Source: UBA4732 sp002404095 (lineage in GTDB: Bacteria; Planctomycetota; Planctomycetia; Gemmatales; Gemmataceae). Taken from it: a DNA stretch of 64,000 nt. Both the position numbers and the translations under genes were made by a program. Where the stretch lies: positions 6,985-70,984 of the forward strand of contig DAIPWT010000017.1 of NCBI GenBank assembly GCA_036783645.1. Reading direction: 5' to 3'. The notes under the pieces are model-generated. The model did not search any database, was not told the DNA's origin, and was given only the letters and a program-made list of their open reading frames with translations. This document shows positions 43,101 to 49,985 of the stretch, piece by piece (position 1 is the first letter of the stretch; every line of letters starts with the position of its first letter).

Positions 43101-43385
43101 AGGTACGCCGCCTTGTTGTTTCTTGATCCGCCGCGGCGCGTCGTCATCGTCGTCGTCACGGTCGCGCCGGGGACGTTGGGGGCGTTCCGGACGGCCGGAT
43201 CGAACGCGCGATTCCTCCGTCCGGCGCGGTTTCGCGGGACGAGCGGCGGCCCGTCGCGGCGGCGGCGCCTCCGAATCGACAAGGAGGACGGCGTCGCACT
43301 CTCTGCAGCGGACCTTCTTACCGTCCAGCTGGTCGGCCACTTGGTATGAGGCGCCGCAATCGGGGCAGGTGACTGGAATAGCCAT
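40113..43385 (-). CDS. Zinc-ribbon/membrane/WD40-like beta-propeller protein
   Basis: A 1090-residue protein. An N-terminal MJ0042-type zinc ribbon (CPDCGASYQVADQLDGKKV, RCREC) is followed by an Arg/Asp-rich linker, a membrane helix near 95-120 (LALILGGVGAAFLLLLGCGG), an Asn/Gln/Pro-rich linker with NPNQNQ repeats (about 145-190) and two WD40-like propellers (FSPDGKSFAALFGM, RLQIWDVATGQ; LSPDGAMIAVREP). A C-terminal domain with TLQIQPSRDTGQ is of unknown type. Such proteins are common in Gemmataceae and function is unknown. ATG 43385 begins MAIPVTCPDCG. A 95-bp block directly upstream is shared with the sialidase gene. Confidence 0.75.
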   Translation of the reverse strand: MAIPVTCPDCGASYQVADQLDGKKVRCRECDAVLLVDSEAPPPRRAAARPAKPRRTEESRVRSGRPERPQRPRRDRDDDDDDAPRRIKKQQGGVPLALILGGVGAAFLLLLGCGGLVVFVALRTSASSAPAPVASVTAPAAPLQMPVLPNQNQNPNQNQNQNPNQDQNPQPAPNPFPQPNPVPPPNPIFPPPALPAPMPAAPLTAWQVQPDPLPAELAPPDNPKGTIPVAGFNHLVFYPSSPSPFVAVAGKAGFTDVCEVWNLKTMKRVGPGIAAGFGGNVALSADGVNLAAPTFAGGKMTVDVWNVADGRNVKIIVDEKPGILQNVDFAGPGQVLTAKHEGFEVLVQVWNVKTGAEVRNFKASSRADKKQRAFSAGRKYLALFSNANDRILVYDLTTGRPAGDLAVAANSQCQGLAFSPDGKSFAALFGMGQSSRLQIWDVATGQSTGEHTLDQVPQSTFFYEGQAVEWLQDGGLMLFGQLLVDAKSGAVYWKLPTEALDGAPRRFFGSGCVAYVKGEPMKKSLLFEALPADRIAAALKAVREGQDADTASMPTVKAADWTAVKELPAPAGAVEWKAVADNAPAAKGVLGKTPIPLTGKAANVQRILFSRPDIGQAAVLVVPEAAGLSARQQVRVERYDLTDGKHLGGADLFAAEFPKEMPGRPQSTATLDADLSPDGAMIAVREPKTGKRIDVWSMAEGKHVVGWLPYEKEGDGRVHWFAFLDAKHLLTLGGVGKLTLWEIPECKALYTVAFVRDLPALSAGRKYLAAFTGSNFEVLEAATGERVGQLFRPNAQGAQATAYSRDGRELAAVLTTAEGLRLVRWDAVTGAVKDEFAVSPGGNELEWCGPDHILFGSTLFDLKLKWPIALYTLPGLGRAATTSPDGRYWFAAARNPNDPPLLSAQTLPDDATRQLATQAAGGNAKVVLAPGMAVKVSVQGAAPGADAEAYHRDIATRQNQHLQSLGFKIAADAPLTLTLQIQPSRDTGQMRTYKEIGRLRQNIDVHVIEVTVVATLTDAGGAVVWTQKNNSQPPVMASVNTAEGFQEGLNKVVWSMAAGWAGAAAPPSVLIRTGAGVEALPRSVMLTGDH

Positions 43386-43480
43386 AACGAGGAAGCTCTC
43401 CCATTGCTCACGGTAGGTACGTTGTCGGCCGGTGGATTGTACACGAGGAGAGAGCGGTTCGATAGGTTTTCGCGGGCGCC
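43386..43480 (-). promoter_or_regulatory. 95-bp upstream block shared with the sialidase gene
   Basis: It matches 44771-44865 at 80 of 95 positions without gaps. Read on the minus strand it contains gtacaatccacc, with a TACAAT -10-like box, and ends directly at the ATG. This suggests a shared promoter and leader. The function is not proven. Confidence 0.5.
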
Positions 43481-43528
43481 GATGGGATCGTCTGGCGAAC
43501 GGCCGGCGTCTTGCGTACTCGACTGGCT

Positions 43529-44743
43529 TCACTTGTCGGAAAGACGGAATGTGTCCATTCGGATGGACTGATCGACGGCCCCGTAGGCGTCATCGCCGCC
43601 GACGTGGGAAAAGATGTAAATACGGCCGTCCGCGTCTTGCACGCTCCGCGGGTAATAGCCGCTGGGCCGGGCGCCGGAGAGGGCCTGCCAGGATTTGCCG
43701 CCGTCGGCGGTTCCATGGATGCCGCTGGTGGCGATGTGCAGCACGACCCCTTCCCGCGTGGCCAAGAGTTCCGGGTGCCCACTGTGAGGGAGCGGCGCCG
43801 GGCCGACGTCCTGAGGTTTCCAGGTCTGGCCGTCTTTCTTGAGCAGTCCCTGCCAGCGGACTTCCTTCTCGGTTTTGCCCGTCGGGTCTACGGTACGGAA
43901 GATACAGAGCAGGTCGCCGCTGGCCAACTCGGCGCAATCGTATTCTTCGCCGCTCCAACTCTTGGCGAGTTCCGCGGAGACGACCGGGATCGGTTTCCCC
44001 CATGTCTTACCGCCGTCGTCCGAGACCATGAGGAGCGGCTCGATGGGAGGACGGGTGACGTTCGTTGGCAGGCTTCCGGCGGGGACGCGCATCAATCCGC
44101 CGGTGACGATCAATCGCCCATCGCGGAGCAGGCGCAGGCGCGTGGGATACGTCGTAAACAGCTTCGGATCGAGGAGCGGAGTTTCGGGCGGCCCCCACGT
44201 CGTCGATGCGTCGCGCGATCGCTGCAGATAGCCCGTCTTAGGCGCTTTGTCGTCGAACGGCAGATACTGCCCCCAGACCGCACGGATGATCGTGCCGTCA
44301 GCCAGCGAGATCTGACCCTTGCCAGTCGCGTGGTTCATACACGAACGGAATGAATCCGCGCTCACTCCCTTCCAGGTCATACCGGCGTCCTTCGATTGAA
44401 GGTACACATTGCGCAGCTCAAGCCCGTTCATGTCGTAATTCGCGTTGCCATTGGGCGGCCAGCCCGGAAAAGAATCGAGGACTGTCTTGTCGGTGCGCGG
44501 TCGATCTTTGAACGGCCCCGTAGCCTGCGTAAACGTGACCATTATGCTCTTATCCGGCATAAGCCACGCTCCGGTCCAGCAGGTGAACCCCGGCTTCTGC
44601 GGCGAATGATAGATCGTCTTTGAATCGTATTCGGCGGCGCTGAATTTGAGTGATACTGATCGAGTCGGTTCATCCGCGCCGAAAGCCAGAGCGGCCAGCA
44701 CGAGACCGGAAACAGGGACAAGACATACGGTTATTCTGTTCAT
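43529..44743 (-). CDS. Secreted BNR-repeat sialidase-like protein
   Basis: A 404-residue exported protein with a signal peptide (ITVCLVPVSGLVLAALAFGA). At least four Asp-box (BNR) motifs are visible: SKDAGMTWKGV, SRDASTTWGPP, SDDGGKTWGKP and TADGGKSWQAL. These mark the six-bladed propeller of exo-sialidases. An Arg near LPHSGHPELLATREG could be part of the substrate triad. It may act on glycans or be a non-enzymatic propeller. ATG 44743 has GAGGG 7 nt upstream; ATG 44755 is possible. Confidence 0.8.
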   Translation of the reverse strand: MNRITVCLVPVSGLVLAALAFGADEPTRSVSLKFSAAEYDSKTIYHSPQKPGFTCWTGAWLMPDKSIMVTFTQATGPFKDRPRTDKTVLDSFPGWPPNGNANYDMNGLELRNVYLQSKDAGMTWKGVSADSFRSCMNHATGKGQISLADGTIIRAVWGQYLPFDDKAPKTGYLQRSRDASTTWGPPETPLLDPKLFTTYPTRLRLLRDGRLIVTGGLMRVPAGSLPTNVTRPPIEPLLMVSDDGGKTWGKPIPVVSAELAKSWSGEEYDCAELASGDLLCIFRTVDPTGKTEKEVRWQGLLKKDGQTWKPQDVGPAPLPHSGHPELLATREGVVLHIATSGIHGTADGGKSWQALSGARPSGYYPRSVQDADGRIYIFSHVGGDDAYGAVDQSIRMDTFRLSDK

Positions 44744-44770
44744 CTCAACCCTCATAGTCTGCTGCCGGCC

Positions 44771-44865
44771 AACGAGGAAGCTCTCCAAGCGCCCAAGGTG
44801 GATACGTTGTCGGCGGGTGGATTGTACTCGCTGGCAGAGCGCTGCGATAGGTTTTCGCGGGCGCC
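44771..44865 (-). promoter_or_regulatory. 95-bp upstream block shared with the WD40 gene
   Basis: Second copy of the block at 43386-43480 (80 of 95 identical, no gaps), 27 bp before the sialidase ATG. The TACAAT box and the flanking ggttttcgcgggcgcc are fully kept, suggesting joint control of two adjacent genes. Confidence 0.5.
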
Positions 44866-44996
44866 AACGGGTTCTGTCATTCCGGCGGCCCCGCTTGCCT
44901 ACATTGCGCCATGCGTCCATACTGATACCGGCCCGCCGGCCGCGCCAACGAAACCCAGCGCGCCGGTTTGTACTCTCCAGAGAGGATGCTCATCCC

Positions 44997-45959
44997 ATGC
45001 GCTCATCCGTCCTCGTTTGCGCCTTATTGTCGTTCAGCACAGCCGCGGCCGCCGAGAGCGGCACGGCCCACTTCACGCCCGCCGTCAATGAGAAAGCGCT
45101 CCCCGAACGCTACCGCTTCGACGCCCGCGATTTCGCTTATCAGATGAAATGGATGCACAATATCCCCGGTTATGCCATCGGCGTTTACGATGTCCGCTTC
45201 CCCTCGGCCGTTGAAAGTCCTAATCCCGAGAACAACACTGTTTATGCCGAATACTACCGGCCGGAGGGCAAGGGGCCGTTCCCGTGCGTGATCGTCCTCG
45301 ACATCACCGGCGGCGATCAATCCATATCGCGGTTCATTTGCACTCACTTATCGCGGCACGGCGTCGCCGGCCTCTTCGTGCAGATGGCCTACTACGGGCC
45401 GCGCCGGCCGGCCGGCAGCGGACTACGCCTCGTCTCGACCGATTATGTCCAAACCGCGGCCGCCATTCGCCAGACGGTCCTCGACATGCGCCTGGCGACG
45501 GCGTGGATGGAGTCGCGGCCGGAGATCGACCCGAAACGACTCGGCATCCTCGGCACCAGCCTCGGCAGCTTCATGGCATCGTTGACGGCCGAGATGGAGC
45601 CGAAGCTCGGCCGCGTCGCCCTGCTGCTCGGCGGCGGCGGCGTCATCGACGGCTACTACGACGATCCACGCGCGGCCGGCTACCGCAAGATTTTTGAGGC
45701 GCTGGGCGGATCGAAAGAGAAACTGGCCAAGCTCATCGCGCCGCTCGACCCGATTACCTGCGCCGCCAATCTCAAAAGTCGCAAACTGTTAATGTTGGCG
45801 GGCCGGCACGACGAGATCGTGCCGCCGAAGATGGCCGAGAATCTTTGGCGCGCCGCCGGCGAGCAACAGATCATCTGGTATAATTGCGGTCACTATACGT
45901 CGGTGATTTATCTCGCCGACGCCCTGGAACATATCGTCCACCACTTTGACGCGGAGTAA
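44997..45959 (+). CDS. Secreted alpha/beta hydrolase (dienelactone-hydrolase-like)
   Basis: A 320-residue protein with a short signal peptide (SSVLVCALLSFSTAAAAES). The alpha/beta hydrolase fold is shown by the nucleophile elbow GILGTSLGSFMA (GTSLG), the acid in AGRHDEIVPP and the His in YNCGHYTS. The substrate is unknown. ATG 44997 follows AGAGG at suitable spacing. The longer open frame from 44646 runs through the divergent sialidase promoter and is rejected. Confidence 0.8.
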   Translation: MRSSVLVCALLSFSTAAAAESGTAHFTPAVNEKALPERYRFDARDFAYQMKWMHNIPGYAIGVYDVRFPSAVESPNPENNTVYAEYYRPEGKGPFPCVIVLDITGGDQSISRFICTHLSRHGVAGLFVQMAYYGPRRPAGSGLRLVSTDYVQTAAAIRQTVLDMRLATAWMESRPEIDPKRLGILGTSLGSFMASLTAEMEPKLGRVALLLGGGGVIDGYYDDPRAAGYRKIFEALGGSKEKLAKLIAPLDPITCAANLKSRKLLMLAGRHDEIVPPKMAENLWRAAGEQQIIWYNCGHYTSVIYLADALEHIVHHFDAE

Positions 45960-46009
45960 AAAGGCCGCGTCTGTAGTCCGTTTCTCACATCCCTGGAGAG
46001 GCTTCTATG

Positions 46010-46168
46010 ATCCGAACCCGTGGCCAACGCCACGGCGGCAATGCCGCCACGCCCCAAGGCCCGAGCTTCGACGGCCGCCCAACGCCGCCGACCGCGCTCG
46101 TCCAAATCGTCCAACAATTCCATATACTTGTCACGAATGGCTTCCAGTGTCTGAGCATCCTGCATCAC
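46010..46168 (-). pseudogene. ISAzo13-family transposase fragment (N-terminus)
   Basis: On the minus strand MMQDAQTLEAIRDKYMELLD, ERGRRRWAAVEARALG and RGGIAAVALATG match the start of ISAzo13-like transposases. The match stops after about 52 residues (near 46010) and the frame then runs into unrelated sequence and the end of the hydrolase gene. It is a decayed or truncated insertion sequence and no end repeats were found. Confidence 0.7.
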
Positions 46169-46229
46169 CCGATCATGACATTAAACGTCAAGTCAACAGC
46201 AACGCCAATATCGGTAACTTATTTTGGCG

Positions 46230-46656
46230 CGGCTCCTTAAGCGAGGCCAGCCGCGTCTTCGACCCCGCCTTGCTGCGGCAGATCATCGGCGACTTGGCCC
46301 GGCAGGCTCTGCCGCTGGCCCAAGGCCGCGAAGCCGAGGCCTTGCGCGGCCTCACCGCCGTCGATGGCACGGTCTTGGCCGCCCTGCCCAAAATGGCCTG
46401 GGCGTTATGGCGCACCGAGGAACGCGCCCTGAAGATGCACCTACAGTTCGACGTCCTCAAGGGTGTGTCCACCGACGCCACGGTGACAAGCGCCAACGGC
46501 CCGGAGATCGAAGAACTGCGGGCCACACTCCAGGCGGATCGCCTGTACGTCGTGGACCGCGGCTACGCCGAATACCAACTCTTCCAGGACATTATCGACG
46601 CCAAAAGCAGCTTCATCGGCCGCATCCGCGACAACGCCGTGTACGGCGCCCGCTCG
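46230..46656 (+). pseudogene. IS4-family transposase fragment
   Basis: SLSEASRVFDPALLRQIIGD, LTAVDGTVLAALPKMAWALW and DRLYVVDRGYAEYQLFQDI match the central DDE part of IS4-family transposases. Two catalytic Asp are visible (AVDG, VVDRG). The N-terminal domain and the third catalytic Glu region are missing, and the end runs into the 3' end of trxB near 46660. It lies beside the ISAzo13 fragment, so the trxB-hydrolase gap is an insertion-sequence graveyard. Confidence 0.75.
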
Positions 46657-46668
46657 TCAGCCTGTCCC

Positions 46669-47730
46669 TCATTCCACGCCATGTTCGACTAGCCATCGCT
46701 CCGCGTCCAGCGCCGCCATGCAGCCCGTTCCCGCCGCCGTAATCGCTTGGCGATAATAACTATCCGCCACGTCGCCGGCCGCGAATACGCCATCGACGCT
46801 TGTGTTTGTCCGCGCCGCCTTCGTCCAGCGAACGTAGCCGTTCGGCTCCAGCTCCAGCTGGCCGGCGAGGAAATCGGTATTCGGCGTATGGCCGATGCCG
46901 AGGAACATGCCGCTGATTTCCAGCGTTTCCGTCTGGCCGTCCAGGGTGTTCTTGAGGCGCACCGCCATCACGCCACTCTTGTCGTCGCCCAACACCTCGT
47001 CCACCGCGCGGTTCCACTGCGGTTTGATCTTGGGGTTTTCCAGCAGCCGGGTCTGCAGGATCTTGCTGGCCCGCAGCTGTTGCCGACGGTGGATCAGGTA
47101 AACGGTGCTGGCGAACTTGCTCAGGTAGGTGGCTTCCTCCACAGCCGAGTCGCCGCCGCCTACCACCGCCAACGGCTTATTGCGAAAGCGCGGCAAGGCG
47201 CCGTCGCACACCGCGCACGCCGACACGCCGTGATTCTTGAACTTGTCCTCCGAAGGCAAGCCCAGGTAATTGGCCCGCGCCCCCGTCGCCACGATGACCG
47301 TGTGCGCCGCCACCATGCCGCCCTCGCTCGGGTAGAGTTGGAACGGCTGGGTCTTAAAATCCACTTTGGCGATGTCATCGGTAATAATGCGCGTGCCGAA
47401 GTTGACGGCCTGCTGACGCATCAGTTCCATAAGCTCGGGGCCGCTAACGCCGTGGCCCGGCTGGGCGGCGCCGTCTTGCACCCAATAGGGTTGGCGTTCC
47501 GCCGGCAGGGCGGTCTTGAGATAATCGCGTAGGTTGCCGGACGGCCAACTCGGGAAGTTCTCGACCTCGGTGGTCAGGTTGAGCTGACCCAGCGGGGCCG
47601 TGCCCTTGGCATGGTTCTCCGGCGTGTGCGCTCCTTCGTAGACCAGCGGCGAGAGGTTGGCGCGGGCGGCGTAAATCGCCGCCGTCCAGCCGGCCGGGCC
47701 GGAGCCGATGATGACGACCTTCTCTGTCAT
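46669..47730 (-). CDS. trxB: Thioredoxin reductase
   Basis: A 353-residue FAD/NADPH enzyme that reduces thioredoxin. Marks are VVIIGSGPAGWTAAIYAARA, the redox pair in SACAVCDGALP (C-x2-C), the NADPH site AVVGGGDSAVEEA and the C-terminal FAD motif GVFAAGDVADSYYRQA. The segment around residues 66-95 (DYLKTALPAERQPYWVQDG) is longer than in E. coli. Its 3' end abuts an IS4 relic. The gap upstream to argA is a single large inverted repeat. Confidence 0.9.
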   Translation of the reverse strand: MTEKVVIIGSGPAGWTAAIYAARANLSPLVYEGAHTPENHAKGTAPLGQLNLTTEVENFPSWPSGNLRDYLKTALPAERQPYWVQDGAAQPGHGVSGPELMELMRQQAVNFGTRIITDDIAKVDFKTQPFQLYPSEGGMVAAHTVIVATGARANYLGLPSEDKFKNHGVSACAVCDGALPRFRNKPLAVVGGGDSAVEEATYLSKFASTVYLIHRRQQLRASKILQTRLLENPKIKPQWNRAVDEVLGDDKSGVMAVRLKNTLDGQTETLEISGMFLGIGHTPNTDFLAGQLELEPNGYVRWTKAARTNTSVDGVFAAGDVADSYYRQAITAAGTGCMAALDAERWLVEHGVE

Positions 47731-47905
47731 AAATAGTCCGTAGTCCTTGGTGGGCGACTCGCTCCGCGAGTCGCATGGGTTGCATGAGTCCGTAGTCTCA
47801 CGTCTAACATAAGTGTATAGTGAGCGTCAAACCCGCGCAGTGGCGTCGGATGCCCATGCGACTCGCGGAGCGAGTCGCCCACTATGAACCACGGACTACG
47901 GACTA
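47731..47905. repeat. Large nested inverted repeat (family D2) filling the trxB-argA promoter gap
   Basis: Outer arms tagtccgtagtcc (47734-47746) and ggactacggacta (47893-47905) are perfect. Inside, a GTGG REP hairpin pair (gtgggcgactcgctccgcga... and complement) is also near perfect. The loop of about 75 bp has another agtccgtagtc copy and a possible -10 (TATAGT). The right arm abuts the argA ATG. Confidence 0.85.
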
Positions 47906-49213
47906 ATGTTACGTTTGACCGACTTGCGTGAAATCCTCCGCTACGTGCCGCGCTTCCGCGACCGGGTGTTCGTCATCGCCTTGGACGGCGCCGTCGTTGA
48001 GGACGAGAACTTTCGCAATCTACTGCTCGACATCGCCCTGTTGCGCAGCCTAAGCATCCGCGTCGCCCTCGTCCACGGCGCGGCCCATCAGGTCGCCCGC
48101 TTGGCCGACGCCTTCCGCATGACGCCCAGCAACCTCGACGGCTCCGGCGTCACCGATGACGACACGCTGCGCGTGGCCCTGTTGGCGGCCAACCGCGTCT
48201 CGCACGAATTGCTTGAAGGGCTGTCGGCCACCGACTTGCGCGGCGCCCTCACCAACGCCCTTACCGCGCACCCGGCCGGCATCCTCCAGGGCGTCGATTA
48301 CCAGCGAACCGGCCGCGTCGAGCGCGTGGACACGGCCATGCTGCAAAGCCTATTTCAGAGCGATATTGTACCCATATTCGCGCCGGTCGGCTGCGACGGC
48401 GAAGGCAACTCCTACCGGCTGAACTCGGACAACGTCGCGGTCGAAGTCGCTCGCGCCCTTCAGGCCGTAAAGCTCATTTATCTCACCACTTTCTCCGGAA
48501 TCCGCGTGCGCACGTCGCCGGAGGACGGGCCGGAAGCGGACTTATTGCGGCAGCTGTCGGTCGATGAGGCGGCGGAACTACTGAAGAAGCACCGCGCGGA
48601 ACTGCCGGGGCCGTTGGCCTCGAAGTTGGAGCAGGGCATCCGCGCCGCCCGCGGCGGCGTCGAGCGCGTCCACATCATCGACGGCCGCGTGGAAGAAGGG
48701 TTGTTGGCCGAAGTGTTCTCCAACGAGGGCATCGGCACGCTCATCCACGCCAACGAGTATCAGTCCATTCGCAAGGCCAGCCGCAAGGACGCCCGCGCCA
48801 TCCTCGCATTGACGAAGATCGGCGTCGCCAATGACGAGCTAGTGCGGCGCACGCGCGGCGAGATCGAACGGAGCATCGACGACTACTTCGTCTTCGAGGT
48901 GGACCGCAATCCGGTGGCCTGCGCCGCGGTGCATTTCTATCCGCAGTGGAAGAAGGCGGAGTTGGCGGCCGTGTGCGTCGATGGGCGCTACGAAAACCAG
49001 GGCATCGGGGCCAAGCTGGTGCAGTACGCCGAGACGCAGGCCCGGTCTCTCGGCGCGGCCGAGTTGTTCTGTCTGTCCACGCAGGCATTTAACTATTTCC
49101 AGCAGAAGGGCGGCTACTGCGCCGGTACGCCCGACGACCTGCCGCCCCCGCGGCGCGAGCGCTACGAGAAAAGCGGCCGACGTTCGCTGGTGCTGGTTAA
49201 GAAGCTGGCGTGA
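47906..49213 (+). CDS. argA: Amino-acid N-acetyltransferase (N-acetylglutamate synthase)
   Basis: A 435-residue two-domain protein. The N-terminal amino-acid-kinase fold has VFVIALDGAVVEDENF, VALVHGAAHQVARLADA and the nucleotide region RLNSDNVAVEVARAL. The C-terminal GNAT domain has VFEVDRNPVACAAVHFYP, AAVCVDGRYENQGIGAKLV and AFNYFQQKGGY. This is the architecture of ArgA, first step of arginine synthesis. argJ at 59.4 kb could recycle the acetyl group, in which case ArgA mainly refills the cycle. ATG 47906 has no Shine-Dalgarno sequence and sits on the end of the inverted repeat. Confidence 0.85.
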   Translation: MLRLTDLREILRYVPRFRDRVFVIALDGAVVEDENFRNLLLDIALLRSLSIRVALVHGAAHQVARLADAFRMTPSNLDGSGVTDDDTLRVALLAANRVSHELLEGLSATDLRGALTNALTAHPAGILQGVDYQRTGRVERVDTAMLQSLFQSDIVPIFAPVGCDGEGNSYRLNSDNVAVEVARALQAVKLIYLTTFSGIRVRTSPEDGPEADLLRQLSVDEAAELLKKHRAELPGPLASKLEQGIRAARGGVERVHIIDGRVEEGLLAEVFSNEGIGTLIHANEYQSIRKASRKDARAILALTKIGVANDELVRRTRGEIERSIDDYFVFEVDRNPVACAAVHFYPQWKKAELAAVCVDGRYENQGIGAKLVQYAETQARSLGAAELFCLSTQAFNYFQQKGGYCAGTPDDLPPPRRERYEKSGRRSLVLVKKLA

Positions 49214-49270
49214 GATTGCCTTGCGGGGTAAAATGGCTGTGGCCGCCCCGCCGTTCTTTCAGGAGGCTCT

Positions 49271-49921
49271 ATGCCCGCCGTTCAATTAAAAGTACCTGTG
49301 GATAACCGCCTAGTGATGGCCGGCGAACCTTGGTCCGCTTACACGCGCTGGCTCAAGTTGTTCGACGAGCGACGGCACGTGCGCATTACTTATGACCGGG
49401 GAGCCCTCGAAATCATGACCCTCACTCACGAACATGAACACCGCGCCGTCCTGTTGACGCGCCTCATCAACGTATGGACCGAAGAGCGTGGGCTTCCGAT
49501 CAAGGGAGGCAAATCGACTACCTTCCGTCGCCGCGAAATCAAGCGAGGGCTGGAACCGGACGAGTGTTTCTGGATCGCCAACGAGTCGCTCGTTCGGGCC
49601 AAGGAGCGAATCGACCTTCGCGAAGATCCTCCCCCGGACCTCGTTATCGAGATCGATGTGACGAACAGCTGCATCCCGCGATTGCCGATCTATGCGGCCC
49701 TTAAAATGCCGGAAGTGTGGCGAATCGATCAGGGCGTGTTGTCCTTTCAGATTCTCCAGCCCAACGGCGCTTACGCCGCGGCCCCTGTTAGTGCCTCGCT
49801 GCCTCCGTTGACGCCGGCAGACCTCGAAGCGTTTTTGGTACTGCGCGGCCATATTGATGAGAACGCCCTTGTTCGTCTATTCCGCGACTGGGTGCGCCAA
49901 CTTCCGCCGCCGACGCCTTGA
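49271..49921 (+). CDS. Uma2-family (DUF820) putative endonuclease
   Basis: A 216-residue Uma2 protein: SAYTRWLKLFDERRHVRITY, ALEIMTLTHEHEHRAVLLTR, KRGLEPDECFWIAN and PPDLVIEIDVTNSCIPRLPIY, then ALKMPEVWRID. The Glu of LEPDE and the IEID positions correspond to the nuclease-like core. CAGGAGG lies 7 nt upstream of the ATG. It is paralogous to the gene at 1026 but distant in sequence. No partner gene was seen. Confidence 0.85.
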   Translation: MPAVQLKVPVDNRLVMAGEPWSAYTRWLKLFDERRHVRITYDRGALEIMTLTHEHEHRAVLLTRLINVWTEERGLPIKGGKSTTFRRREIKRGLEPDECFWIANESLVRAKERIDLREDPPPDLVIEIDVTNSCIPRLPIYAALKMPEVWRIDQGVLSFQILQPNGAYAAAPVSASLPPLTPADLEAFLVLRGHIDENALVRLFRDWVRQLPPPTP

Positions 49922-49985
49922 AACTTGCGCCCCCAAACACAGGTACTGACTTTGCCCCCGCCTCCAGCTCTCCGAGGAAGTTTCC

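Noticed and set aside
44646..44996. Upstream extension of the alpha/beta hydrolase
   Set aside because: It runs through the divergent sialidase start and the shared 95-bp block; the signal peptide starts at 44997.
47460..47530. Extra residues in TrxB as a REP insertion
   Set aside because: No hairpin symmetry in the DNA, so it is an ordinary family length difference.
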